This document shows positions 9,300 to 17,441 of a stretch of 64,000 bases of DNA, piece by piece (within the stretch, counting starts at the first letter, position 1; every line of letters begins with the position of its first letter). The notes under the pieces were generated by a model, which was not told where the DNA came from, ran no database searches, and saw nothing but the letters and a program-made list of their open reading frames with translations. Origin of the DNA: Fodinibius salinus (GTDB taxonomy: Bacteria; Bacteroidota; Rhodothermia; Balneolales; Balneolaceae); contig NZ_VNHY01000004.1 of assembly GCF_008124865.1 (NCBI RefSeq), positions 248,001-312,000 of the forward strand, given 5' to 3'. Both the position numbers and the translations under genes were made by a program.

Positions 9300-10286
9300 C
9301 TAGTAATTCGTGTATTCGGTGGAGGAGACCTCAAAGAAGTTAATCAGCTTCTTGACATCTTCTTTCTGCAGGAATCGCAGCGGATTCTCATTGATATGAA
9401 ACTCCTGCTGAAAACCAAGTTCTTGTAGTCGGCGATCGGTGATATACTTTAGGTAGCGTTCCATCTCTCCGGATGAAATTCCCAGGATCGTACGATCACC
9501 AAACTGATGCTTGACGTATTCAATTTCGAGCGACGTGCCATCCAGAATCACATTGCGGATATCCTGCACGTATTCAGTATCCTCAACGATTTCCGGATTT
9601 TCCTCGAGCATAATCAGAATAGCCTCAATCCCATTTTGCAGATGCAGTGACTCATCGATGAGCACCAACTCTACACCGGAGACCACATTCTTCATCTTGG
9701 CCATATCCTTAAGAGCAAAAAAGTGGGCAAAAGAAGAGTAGAAGAAGATTCCTTCCAGTACAATATTATTCAGCAAAATAGCCCGCAGTACCTGTTTTTG
9801 TCCTTTTAGAGTTTCAGGGTTGATTTTGCCATGACTTATCTTGTCGATCTCATCCACAATTAGATCCTGTTTTTTACGAAGGATGGGATCATCAAAAGCC
9901 ACATCGTACATTTTTTCGCGATCCAGGCCAAATGATTGCAACACAATTTCAAAGAAATCGCTATGAATATTTTCCATAAACAACTGCGTGCTAAAACTCA
10001 TCTTGGCATGTGGATCCGTAAGAAGCGGGAAAAAAGAATTGACCAGCACATTTTGTACCAGTAATTCTGATGAGCAAAAATACCCCACAGCTGTATCAAA
10101 AAGCTCTTTCTCGTCGTCGGTCAGGGAGTGGTAGTCAAGAGCATCCTGCTGAATATTCAGCTCCTCGGGAAACCAGACTACTTTCTTTTGTTTTTCATAC
10201 AGTTCTTTAAAAATGGGATAAGATGGATCTTCGCTGAGCTTAATATTATCTCGTACAGAAGTACGTCCAATTAGCTTATTATTCAT
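9300..10286 (-). CDS. nrdB: Ribonucleoside-diphosphate reductase, beta subunit (Tyr-less, class Ic-like)
   Basis: A 328-residue class I beta subunit that generates the radical used by NrdA. Metal ligands align with E. coli spacing: Glu74 (D84 in E. coli), Glu105 and His108 in MENIHSDFF, Glu179 in LEGIFFYSS, Glu212 and His215 in DESLHLQNG. The residue aligned with the radical Tyr122 is Phe112, and the first ligand is Glu instead of Asp. Both substitutions are hallmarks of class Ic (Mn/Fe) proteins such as the Chlamydia one. The C-terminus ends in EYTNY, the expected tail that docks on the alpha subunit. nrdB is upstream of nrdA in one operon. The class Ic label is inference from these residues. 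Confidence 0.93.
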   Translation of the reverse strand: MNNKLIGRTSVRDNIKLSEDPSYPIFKELYEKQKKVVWFPEELNIQQDALDYHSLTDDEKELFDTAVGYFCSSELLVQNVLVNSFFPLLTDPHAKMSFSTQLFMENIHSDFFEIVLQSFGLDREKMYDVAFDDPILRKKQDLIVDEIDKISHGKINPETLKGQKQVLRAILLNNIVLEGIFFYSSFAHFFALKDMAKMKNVVSGVELVLIDESLHLQNGIEAILIMLEENPEIVEDTEYVQDIRNVILDGTSLEIEYVKHQFGDRTILGISSGEMERYLKYITDRRLQELGFQQEFHINENPLRFLQKEDVKKLINFFEVSSTEYTNY

Positions 10287-10436
10287 GGTCTATTATTTAT
10301 AAATATTAGAATTTTCTTTAGTGATACAGCCCTTCGTATATTTAGTATAGTCATATGTAGCGTTATTTAACTCCGAAATGGATTAGATTTAGGCTGATTT
10401 GATAATGTATTCATAAGTGTAATACCCTCCCCCTTA

Positions 10437-10679
10437 GAGGCTGTCCCAAAAGTCCAATGAAAGTAAACGTCCCCTAAATAACTAAGGCGCGATCAATCTC
10501 CCTAAATCCCTCTTCTCCAAAAGGGACTTTATATATGCTCATCCTATGAATTAGGACCTACTTTTTGAATCTTGCGTTCCTCCTTGGAGAAGGAGGACAG
10601 GAGGATTGACCTTTTACTTCTTATAACGCCTACATTATTAATGTATTCAAACCCATATTGAAACTTTTTAGACAGCCTC
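10437..10679. repeat. MITE-like element with nested inverted repeats
   Basis: This fills most of the 450-bp gap between nrdB and metE. Ends are inverted: GAGGCTGTCCCAAAAGT at 10437 and a rightward ACTTTTTAGACAGCCTC finishing at 10679, resembling insertion-sequence ends. Inside, TCAATCTCCCTAAATCCCTC (about 10493) is mirrored by GGAGAAGGAGGACAGGAGGA (about 10585-10604), a second palindrome. It has no coding capacity. No clear target-site duplication is visible (left flank CTTA, right flank ATTC). Confidence 0.6.
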
Positions 10680-10734
10680 ATTCACAGTTTATCATGAAAA
10701 GAGGGATAGAAATTATTTTCTATTTTTGGATTTG

Positions 10735-13077
10735 CTATATCTCTAGTTCAGCCTGCTTTTCCCGCATTTGCTTTGCGGCAGCAACCATATTTTTAAGAGA
10801 TGGTACCGTCTCTTCCCAACCCCGGGTCTTAAGACCACAATCCGGATTTACCCACAGCTGAGAAGAATCAAGCACATCAGCAGCCTTTTCAAGAAGACTA
10901 ATTATTTCGCTGGTAGAAGGCACCCGCGGAGAGTGAATATCATAAACCCCGGGTCCGATCTCGTTGGGGTAATCAAACTCCACAAAGGCTTCCAGTAACT
11001 CCATCTGTGATCGAGAGGTCTCCATAGATATTACATCAGCATCCAGGCGGGCAATGTGCTCGATGATATCATTGAACTCCGAGTAACACATATGGGTGTG
11101 AATCTGAGTACAATCCTTAACCACAGTCGAAGCCAGGCGAAAAGCATCAACGGCCCACTTAAGGTAAGGATCCCAGTTTTTACGGCGTAGGGGCAAACCT
11201 TCTCTAAAGGCGGGTTCGTCAATTTGGATCGCCTGTATGCCTGCTTCCTCAAGGTCTTCTACCTCATCACGGATGGCCAGGGCAATCTGTTTTGCGGTCT
11301 CCTCACGGGATTGATCATCACGGACAAAAGACCACTGTAGAATAGTCACGGGCCCGGTTAACATCCCTTTCACCGGCTTATCAGTTTGTGATTGAGCATA
11401 CGAAGACCAGCGGACGGTTACCGGCTCCGGGCGGTGGACATCACCATAAATAATGGGAGGTTTAACACCGCGTGTGCCGTAGCTTTGTACCCAGCCGTGA
11501 CGCGTAAAGGCAAAGCCGGCAAAATGTTCACCGAAGTATTCCACCATATCATTGCGTTCGAACTCACCATGCACCAACAAGTCCAACCCAATCTCTTCCT
11601 GTCGGTTTATGAGTTCATCAATCGCACCTTCTATCCGCTCTTCATATTCTTTTTTTGATATCTTCCCTTTTCGGAAATCGGAACGCCACTTACGAACTTC
11701 AGAGGTCTGTGGAAATGAGCCGATAGTAGTAGTCGGAAATAGCCCCGGCACATTAAGGTGTTCTTCCTGTTGCTCTTTCCGCTCATTATAAGGATGATCA
11801 CGCTTCAGCATCTCATCATCGAGTGACTGCATGCGTTGTTGAACACTGTTATTGTGTACCAGCTCCGACTTTCCTTTATCAGAGATATCGGCCTGGTGCT
11901 CTTTGAATAGTTGTTGTTCTTCCTCACTAAATGAGTCAGATGCGTAGTTCTTCAGTAATGTAAGTTCATCCAACTTTTGATTAGCAAAAGCCATCCACCG
12001 TTTTACTTCGGCAGGCAGAGCTGTTTCATCAGTTTCTCGTTCCAGATCCACTGGGCAGTGGAGCAGAGAACAAGAGGGAGCAATCATGATTTTATCATTG
12101 CCAAGCTGTTCCGCTGCTTGTTGAATAGATTCGGCAGCTTTCTCAAGATTGGTTTTCCAAATATTACGACCGTCAATAACACCCAGTGAGAGTGATATAC
12201 CTTCATCAAGATGATCAATTATGGTACCCAACTGGTCCGGGGCTTCGACAAGATCAACATGTAGTCCGTCAACGGGTAGTTTGCCAGCCAGCCCTATATT
12301 ATCCTCTAAACCTTCGAAGTAGGTAGTTAATAGCAGTTTTAATTCTGAGCACTCTTCTCCCAGTTTCTGATATGCTTGCTGAAAGGCGATTTCAGTGTCT
12401 TCATCAATATCCAGACCTAGAAATGGTTCTTCAATTTGCACCCACTCTACGCCCATACTTTGAAGCTTAGATAAAATATTTTGATAGACGGGTAATAGCT
12501 TATCAAGAAGGTCCAAACGGTGAAAATCATCCGGAGCATCTTTCTCTTTACCCAGCAACAAAAAGCTAACCGGACCAATCAGTACGGGCTTCGTGATAAC
12601 ACCCACAGATTTTGCTTCTTCGTACTCATCAAAAATTTTGGATGATAAGCACTGAAATTCTTGATCCGGAGTAAATTCAGGGACGATATAATGGTAATTA
12701 GTGTTAAACCATTTAGTCATCTCCATGGCTGCTATATCATGATCTTCATCCTGCAGGCCTCGGGCCATGGCAAAATAAGTATCAATAGGATAGCTGTAGA
12801 TCTTGTCATCCTCTTCTTGGAAAATCTTTTTATAGCGTTCAGGCACTGCACCAACCAACATAGCTGTATCAAGTACCTGATCGTAAAGAGAAAAGTCATT
12901 TGAAGGCACCATATCGATGCCGGCATTTTTCTGGGTGGTCCAGTGCATGACTTTGAGAGACGAGACAGATTCGTCCAACGTTCTCTTATCAATCTCTCCA
13001 TTCCAATATCGTTCTACTACTTTTTTTAAATCTCTGTTGATACCTATCCGCGGATATCCAAGATTATGCGTAATCAT
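10735..13077 (-). CDS. metE: Cobalamin-independent methionine synthase
   Basis: A 780-residue 5-methyltetrahydropteroyltriglutamate-homocysteine methyltransferase, the last step of methionine synthesis without B12. It starts THNLGYPRIG like other MetE proteins, which fixes ATG 13077; the frame extends 22 codons further but those residues do not fit the family. The C-terminal catalytic barrel has the zinc site in IHTHMCYSEF and NPDCGLKTRGW, and FPTTTIGSFPQT opens that half. A cobalamin riboswitch lies upstream on the same strand, so B12 should repress the gene. Presence of this switch suggests the genome also has a B12-dependent MetH or takes up B12. Confidence 0.97.
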   Translation of the reverse strand: MITHNLGYPRIGINRDLKKVVERYWNGEIDKRTLDESVSSLKVMHWTTQKNAGIDMVPSNDFSLYDQVLDTAMLVGAVPERYKKIFQEEDDKIYSYPIDTYFAMARGLQDEDHDIAAMEMTKWFNTNYHYIVPEFTPDQEFQCLSSKIFDEYEEAKSVGVITKPVLIGPVSFLLLGKEKDAPDDFHRLDLLDKLLPVYQNILSKLQSMGVEWVQIEEPFLGLDIDEDTEIAFQQAYQKLGEECSELKLLLTTYFEGLEDNIGLAGKLPVDGLHVDLVEAPDQLGTIIDHLDEGISLSLGVIDGRNIWKTNLEKAAESIQQAAEQLGNDKIMIAPSCSLLHCPVDLERETDETALPAEVKRWMAFANQKLDELTLLKNYASDSFSEEEQQLFKEHQADISDKGKSELVHNNSVQQRMQSLDDEMLKRDHPYNERKEQQEEHLNVPGLFPTTTIGSFPQTSEVRKWRSDFRKGKISKKEYEERIEGAIDELINRQEEIGLDLLVHGEFERNDMVEYFGEHFAGFAFTRHGWVQSYGTRGVKPPIIYGDVHRPEPVTVRWSSYAQSQTDKPVKGMLTGPVTILQWSFVRDDQSREETAKQIALAIRDEVEDLEEAGIQAIQIDEPAFREGLPLRRKNWDPYLKWAVDAFRLASTVVKDCTQIHTHMCYSEFNDIIEHIARLDADVISMETSRSQMELLEAFVEFDYPNEIGPGVYDIHSPRVPSTSEIISLLEKAADVLDSSQLWVNPDCGLKTRGWEETVPSLKNMVAAAKQMREKQAELEI

Positions 13078-13127
13078 AATGATCTGTTTTAGCTTTAAAT
13101 TATGAGGAGGGAAACTAAAACGTTGTG

Positions 13128-13189
13128 AAGGCAGAGAGTTCAAGCGTAATGCTAGTATACAATAAATCGGGTATACGGTACCTGCCTTT
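13128..13189 (-). promoter_or_regulatory. Expression platform of the metE riboswitch
   Basis: In the minus-strand RNA, AAAGGCAGG (13189 to 13181) is fully complementary to CCUGCCUUU of the B12 box (13239 to 13231), which also forms the 3' strand of P1. The same segment can pair instead with CUGCCUU (13134 to 13128), making a hairpin followed by GUUUUAGUUU about 50 nt before the metE start. A small GUAUAC/GUAUAC hairpin (13171-13176 with 13155-13160) lies in the loop. This arrangement suggests a transcriptional switch; the U tract is imperfect. Confidence 0.5.
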
Positions 13190-13226
13190 CAACAACACCT
13201 TAACTCCCGAAGGCCTCGTTTACTTG

Positions 13227-13412
13227 ATCTAAAGGCAGGTCTCCTGGCTTATCGACCGTTTCTTCTACCCTTCCCGTCTCTTTTGGGGCTGAGACAGTGG
13301 TCAAAACAAAGAAATAAATCGAATTACAGTTGCGGGAACAGCTCCGGATTTCAAATACTTGAAAGCACCGGATTCCCTTTTCACCCCGACGGTTGTCGGG
13401 GCACCTTTAAAT
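13227..13412 (-). promoter_or_regulatory. Cobalamin (AdoCbl-type) riboswitch
   Basis: The minus strand has the B12 box GCCAGGAGACCUGCC at its 3' end (about 13249-13235) and, 5' to it, the conserved GGUGCC...GGGGUGAAAAGGGAAUCCGGUG core (about 13405-13365). P1 is formed by AUUUAAAGG (13412-13404) and CCUUUAGAU (13235-13227). It precedes metE, so B12 is expected to turn off the B12-independent enzyme. Confidence 0.92.
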
Positions 13413-13551
13413 CTATTTTCAATAAAACAGCTACCAATATCATTGTCAACGTATACTTTTCCACAAAAGGACAGGGTTATCAACAATCACTGAACTCTTT
13501 ATAAAATACAGGATACCATCACCACAAAAAATATCAGAGACTCTCCTTGCT

Positions 13552-13605
13552 ATTTAGAATTGATCTAAATAGTTTTACCGTCTGCTATTTAAAAGCAGTC
13601 TAAAT
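13552..13605. promoter_or_regulatory. Two 19-bp inverted-repeat boxes, candidate iron-regulator operator
   Basis: Box 1 is ATTTAGAATTGATCTAAAT (13552-13570), a perfect 7-5-7 palindrome. Box 2 is ATTTAAAAGCAGTCTAAAT (13587-13605), the same design with one arm mismatch, 35 bp downstream. They lie 135-190 bp before a siderophore-type TonB receptor. A DtxR/MntR-family repressor is encoded at 20923-21588, and regulators of that family bind 19-bp palindromes of this general form. The regulator-site pairing is inferred. Confidence 0.5.
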
Positions 13606-13739
13606 AAAATCAAGTTTTTTGAGGTACTTATTTTTCGGTCTTCACCAAGCTTAATACATCCTATTTCCCGTTTTAAACCTCACAAAACTCATTAATAAGA
13701 ATTATAAATAAAGACAACCTAGATAGGTTAGAAGATAAT

Positions 13740-16118
13740 ATGAACCCGATGCAACATTTAACCAAGCTACAACTCTCTTTTCTCTTTGTATTCTTTGCAT
13801 TTTCTACCTCTGCCTTTGCACAATCTGGAACAATTGAAGGGACGGTTCTCGAGGCCAATAATGAGAACCCTTTACCGGCTATCAATGTAGGGCTTAAAAA
13901 TACCACTTTAGGTGCTCCTACCGATGCAAATGGAGAGTTTACTATTCCAAAAGTTCCTTCAGGATCATATACTCTTTATATCTCTGCGATAGGATATAAA
14001 AAAATCCAACGTGATATCACGATTGATAAAGGAGAAACCAAAAATCTTACTATAAATTTGGAAAAAGATATTCTGGGCATGAATGAGGTCGTTGTTTCTG
14101 CTACGCGCCGCATTGAATCGCTGGATGAAGTACCGGCTTCTGTGAATATCTTAAGTGATAAAGAAATCGGTGAACAAATTACAATCAATTCAAACCTAAA
14201 TGACATGCTCGCAAAACAGGTTCCGGGCTTTGCCCAATCTACCGAATCGGGCAGTAATTGGGGACAGAATCTGCGTGGTCGTGACTACTTAGTCCTTGTT
14301 AACGGCATTCCACAATCAACTCCTTTGCGAGCGGTAAGCCGAGACCTACAAACTATTGACGCTGGTTCTGTACACCGTATCGAAGTTATCAAAGGCGCAA
14401 CCGCAATTTACGGTAACGGAGCTACCGGCGGACTTATCAACTATATAACCAACCTGCCACAGAAAAATGGCTTCCAATCAGTAAGCCAGGTGGGATCTAA
14501 CATCTCGCTTACGGCACCAAGCAACAGCATTGGATATCGGTTCTCGCAACAACTTTCTGGTCGATCAGATAAATTAAGCTACAATATTAAGGGATCATTT
14601 GAAGAAAAGGGACTATTTAAGGATGCCAGTGGAGATATTATTCCTACCAATCCACAAGGGCAAGGAGGTCTTTCTCAGGCATCAGTTTATAATATCTACG
14701 GGCAGATGGGGTATGATATCAATCCCAAACAGCGTATAGAAGCTATGTATAACTTTTACTCCAATGATCAGGAAACAGAATACTCTACCATTGCAGGTTC
14801 ATATCCTAATCAAAAAGCAACTGCAGTAAAGCAAGATCCCCGAGGTAAGTCACAAGGTACACAAGGCAACCATAATGCCCAGCTAAAATACACATGGTTA
14901 GACTTTTGGAATAAAACCTCGCTGGATGCAACAGCTTATCTGCAAGATTATAAAACGGTATTTGGCTTTTTCAGCGGATATAAAAATGGTGGTCAAAGTT
15001 ACCTGAAATCTCAAAAACTGGGCTTTCGCCTCAACTTGGAATCTCCTTTTACTCTGAGTGAAAATATTGATGGCTCCCTCATTTACGGTCTGGATTTACT
15101 CAAAGATGAGACTCAACAAAAGTTGTTTGATGGTCGCATCATCACTCCTGCAATGGATATGGCAAATTATGCTGCTTATGCCCAGCTGAAAACTATTTTG
15201 TATGATGACTGGGTATTCAAAGGCGGTGCTCGTTTAGAAAGTATTAATATCGATGTACCAAGCTACACAACCGTACAAAAGAAAAAACCAAGTGGAGGTT
15301 TCAGTGGTGGCGTTGATATCGAAGGCGGAAATCTTAAATACAGTGCCTTCACCTACAACCTTGGTCTCAGCTATAAGAAGTACCAAGCATTCAATCCATT
15401 TGTAAGTATCTCACAGGGTTTTTCTATTGCTGATCTTGGGCGTACTCTGCGGAGTGCTACTAAATCAACAACCGTACAAAGCATTGATCCGGAACCAATT
15501 ATTGTACAAAACTATGAAATCGGAATAAACAGCTCATTTAGTATATTCCGTGGCTCTATATCCGGTTTTGCCAGTACTTCCGATTTGGGAGCTTCATATC
15601 AGGAAAACAATAATGGTGCTCTTGTCATTGCCCGATCACCAGAAATTGTCTATGGATTTGAAGTAAGTGCTCATGCACGTCCTATTTCTTTCCTGGAGTT
15701 TGGAGCCACCTACAGTTTTACTGAAGGCAGAAGCGATAACAATGATAACGGCAACTACACCGACTCTAAGGATTCATTCTTAGTAAATAACCGCATTTCG
15801 CCTCCAAAGTTTACAGCTTATGCCCAATTCCAGTTTACCTCCAAACTGAAATCTAAATTAAGCTTGTTACATTCTGGGAAACGAGACCGATTTGATAATC
15901 CTTCTGGTGCTTACCAAAATAAAGTTAACCCATACTCTGTTTTGGATCTAAACTCTAGCTACCAACTACCCTTTGGTTCTTTTAGCATAGGTATTGAAAA
16001 CTTGCTAAATGAAAACTATTACCCTGCTATTTCACAATGGGCCGGATCTTACTTTGGAACAGGATATTCCAAAGCACCCGGTACGCGTATAAATGCAACA
16101 TTGAAAGTTAAGCTTTAA
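13740..16118 (+). CDS. TonB-dependent siderophore-type receptor
   Basis: A 792-residue outer-membrane receptor. A signal peptide ends at about residue 27 (AFAQ). It is followed by a carboxypeptidase-regulatory-like beta-sandwich (about 30-115), a plug (about 120-230; VVVSATRRIESLDEVPASVN, YLVLVNGIPQSTPL, RIEVIKGATAIYGNGATGGL) and a 22-stranded barrel ending in a typical terminal strand (APGTRINATLKVKL). The plug resembles ferric-siderophore receptors of the FhuA/FecA group. The next gene encodes a PepSY membrane protein often paired with such receptors. Candidate regulator boxes lie upstream. Energy for uptake comes from TonB-ExbB-ExbD, not encoded here. The exact ligand cannot be told. Confidence 0.92.
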   Translation: MNPMQHLTKLQLSFLFVFFAFSTSAFAQSGTIEGTVLEANNENPLPAINVGLKNTTLGAPTDANGEFTIPKVPSGSYTLYISAIGYKKIQRDITIDKGETKNLTINLEKDILGMNEVVVSATRRIESLDEVPASVNILSDKEIGEQITINSNLNDMLAKQVPGFAQSTESGSNWGQNLRGRDYLVLVNGIPQSTPLRAVSRDLQTIDAGSVHRIEVIKGATAIYGNGATGGLINYITNLPQKNGFQSVSQVGSNISLTAPSNSIGYRFSQQLSGRSDKLSYNIKGSFEEKGLFKDASGDIIPTNPQGQGGLSQASVYNIYGQMGYDINPKQRIEAMYNFYSNDQETEYSTIAGSYPNQKATAVKQDPRGKSQGTQGNHNAQLKYTWLDFWNKTSLDATAYLQDYKTVFGFFSGYKNGGQSYLKSQKLGFRLNLESPFTLSENIDGSLIYGLDLLKDETQQKLFDGRIITPAMDMANYAAYAQLKTILYDDWVFKGGARLESINIDVPSYTTVQKKKPSGGFSGGVDIEGGNLKYSAFTYNLGLSYKKYQAFNPFVSISQGFSIADLGRTLRSATKSTTVQSIDPEPIIVQNYEIGINSSFSIFRGSISGFASTSDLGASYQENNNGALVIARSPEIVYGFEVSAHARPISFLEFGATYSFTEGRSDNNDNGNYTDSKDSFLVNNRISPPKFTAYAQFQFTSKLKSKLSLLHSGKRDRFDNPSGAYQNKVNPYSVLDLNSSYQLPFGSFSIGIENLLNENYYPAISQWAGSYFGTGYSKAPGTRINATLKVKL

Positions 16119-16133
16119 CCCCTAAATACATTG

Positions 16134-16166
16134 GCTGCCATTCTGTGAAAAGTTTGGCAGCTTTTT
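16134..16166 (+). terminator. Terminator between receptor and PepSY gene
   Basis: GCTGCCA (16134-16140) pairs with TGGCAGC (16155-16161), followed by TTTTT and only a few bases before the ATG of the PepSY gene at 16173. It probably gives partial read-through, lowering expression of the downstream gene relative to the receptor. Confidence 0.65.
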
Positions 16167-16172
16167 ATTTCT

Positions 16173-17270
16173 ATGAATAAACAAATATTACTTTCTATCC
16201 ATAAATGGTTCGGGCTTATAGCGGGTATTTTTATACTCGTAATGGGAGTTACAGGATCGATTATCGTCTTTGATGATGAGATCGATCACTTTATCCATTC
16301 TGAGACCATTGAACAACCCAACTCTTCTAAACCGGTCTCTCTTGATAAGGCTTATTCATCAATTACTAATAAACATCCGAATTGGGACCTTCGCTTCACC
16401 AACATTCCCAAAAGTGCCAATCGGGCGATTGAAGCGGAGATACGCCGCCCCGATTCCCGCCGTTTTTTATACGTCCATCCGGTCTCGGGGGAGATCCTTT
16501 TTGACAGTAACAGCCAAAACAGTTTCACCCACTGGATGCTTAAACTTCATTACAGCTTGCATTCCGGCTTTTGGGGCGAACTTATTCTATTCATCGCAGC
16601 CTTGATGTTCATAGGTTCACTAATTACCGGTTTTTGGTTTTATCGAAAGGCTATCGGACGGGTACTGACTTTCAAAATTCGCCCTCGCTTTCGCAACTTA
16701 CAATCTACCTCCTCTGAACTCCACCGTACCATCGGGGTCTGGGCCCTGCTATTTAACTTTATTACTGCCACAACAGGCGCTCTTATTTTATTCATAATCG
16801 TTAGCACCCATATTAAGTCTGATGGGCCTAAACCTATGCCTAATCCACCGGCCGTTAACACATCTATCGACAACCTGTTGGATAAAGCTCAAACCTCGTA
16901 TCCCGGCTTTGATCCCTCGTATATCAGTATGCCCAAACAGCCGAATGGCAATATTACCCTCTATGGTCATATGAATACTGACTGGCCTATTCACTACCGG
17001 TTTTCAAACTATCTAAAGTTCAACCCGCAAAACGGTAAAGAGCAACAATCCTTTTTTATCGCAAACCAACCGGTTTATATGCATCTGCTTAGTTTTATTT
17101 ACCCCCTTCATTTTGGAAACTGGGGAGGAATTATCATCAAAATACTTTATTCACTCTTCGGCATAGCGCCCGCTGTTCTCTCTATTACCGGTTTTATTAT
17201 TTGGCAAAAAAGAAACCGGCAAAAGAAAAGGATTAAACAAAAAAGACGAAATGAACGACTAGCGGCATAA
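16173..17270 (+). CDS. PepSY-associated membrane protein (iron-uptake type)
   Basis: A 365-residue inner-membrane protein of the PepSY_TM family. It starts with KQILLSIHKWFGLIAGIFIL, the characteristic first helix with its HKWxGL motif, has a PepSY-like periplasmic region, a second and third helix around IGSLITGFWFYR and the HRTIGVWALLFNFITATTGA repeat, a second periplasmic region, and a final helix (GIAPAVLSITGFIIWQKR) with a basic tail. Conserved histidines in helices suggest haem binding. Relatives next to siderophore receptors are thought to help reduce or release iron in the periplasm; direct evidence is limited. Confidence 0.88.
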   Translation: MNKQILLSIHKWFGLIAGIFILVMGVTGSIIVFDDEIDHFIHSETIEQPNSSKPVSLDKAYSSITNKHPNWDLRFTNIPKSANRAIEAEIRRPDSRRFLYVHPVSGEILFDSNSQNSFTHWMLKLHYSLHSGFWGELILFIAALMFIGSLITGFWFYRKAIGRVLTFKIRPRFRNLQSTSSELHRTIGVWALLFNFITATTGALILFIIVSTHIKSDGPKPMPNPPAVNTSIDNLLDKAQTSYPGFDPSYISMPKQPNGNITLYGHMNTDWPIHYRFSNYLKFNPQNGKEQQSFFIANQPVYMHLLSFIYPLHFGNWGGIIIKILYSLFGIAPAVLSITGFIIWQKRNRQKKRIKQKRRNERLAA

Positions 17271-17294
17271 ATCGGCTTTTACTTTTCCACTTTC

Positions 17295-17328
17295 AAGCCC
17301 CGAACCTAAATAAGTTCGGGGCTTTTTG
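17295..17328 (+). terminator. Rho-independent terminator after PepSY gene
   Basis: AAGCCCCGAAC (17295-17305) pairs perfectly with GTTCGGGGCTT (17314-17324), 8-nt loop, then TTTG. It separates the first receptor unit from the second receptor gene. Confidence 0.9.
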
Positions 17329-17367
17329 TTTACCAACGCTGCACCTTTATAGGTGCAATAAAGTAGT

Positions 17368-17389
17368 TTTTTTAGTCTTGACTAAAAAA
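17368..17389. promoter_or_regulatory. Perfect 10-2-10 palindrome upstream of second receptor
   Basis: TTTTTTAGTC, two T residues, then GACTAAAAAA, centred about 63 bp before the ATG at 17442. The half-site TTTAG/CTAAA recurs in the boxes at 13552-13605, but with one base less between halves. It may be an operator for a metal regulator. Confidence 0.4.
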
Positions 17390-17441
17390 TAGTGTAGCCT
17401 TAACTTTTGCTTAACTTAAATTAACTGATAAAAAGCTAATT

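Noticed and set aside
13301-13504. Short frames on both strands in the metE leader
   Set aside because: They fall in the cobalamin riboswitch and the gap next to it; no homology or start signals.
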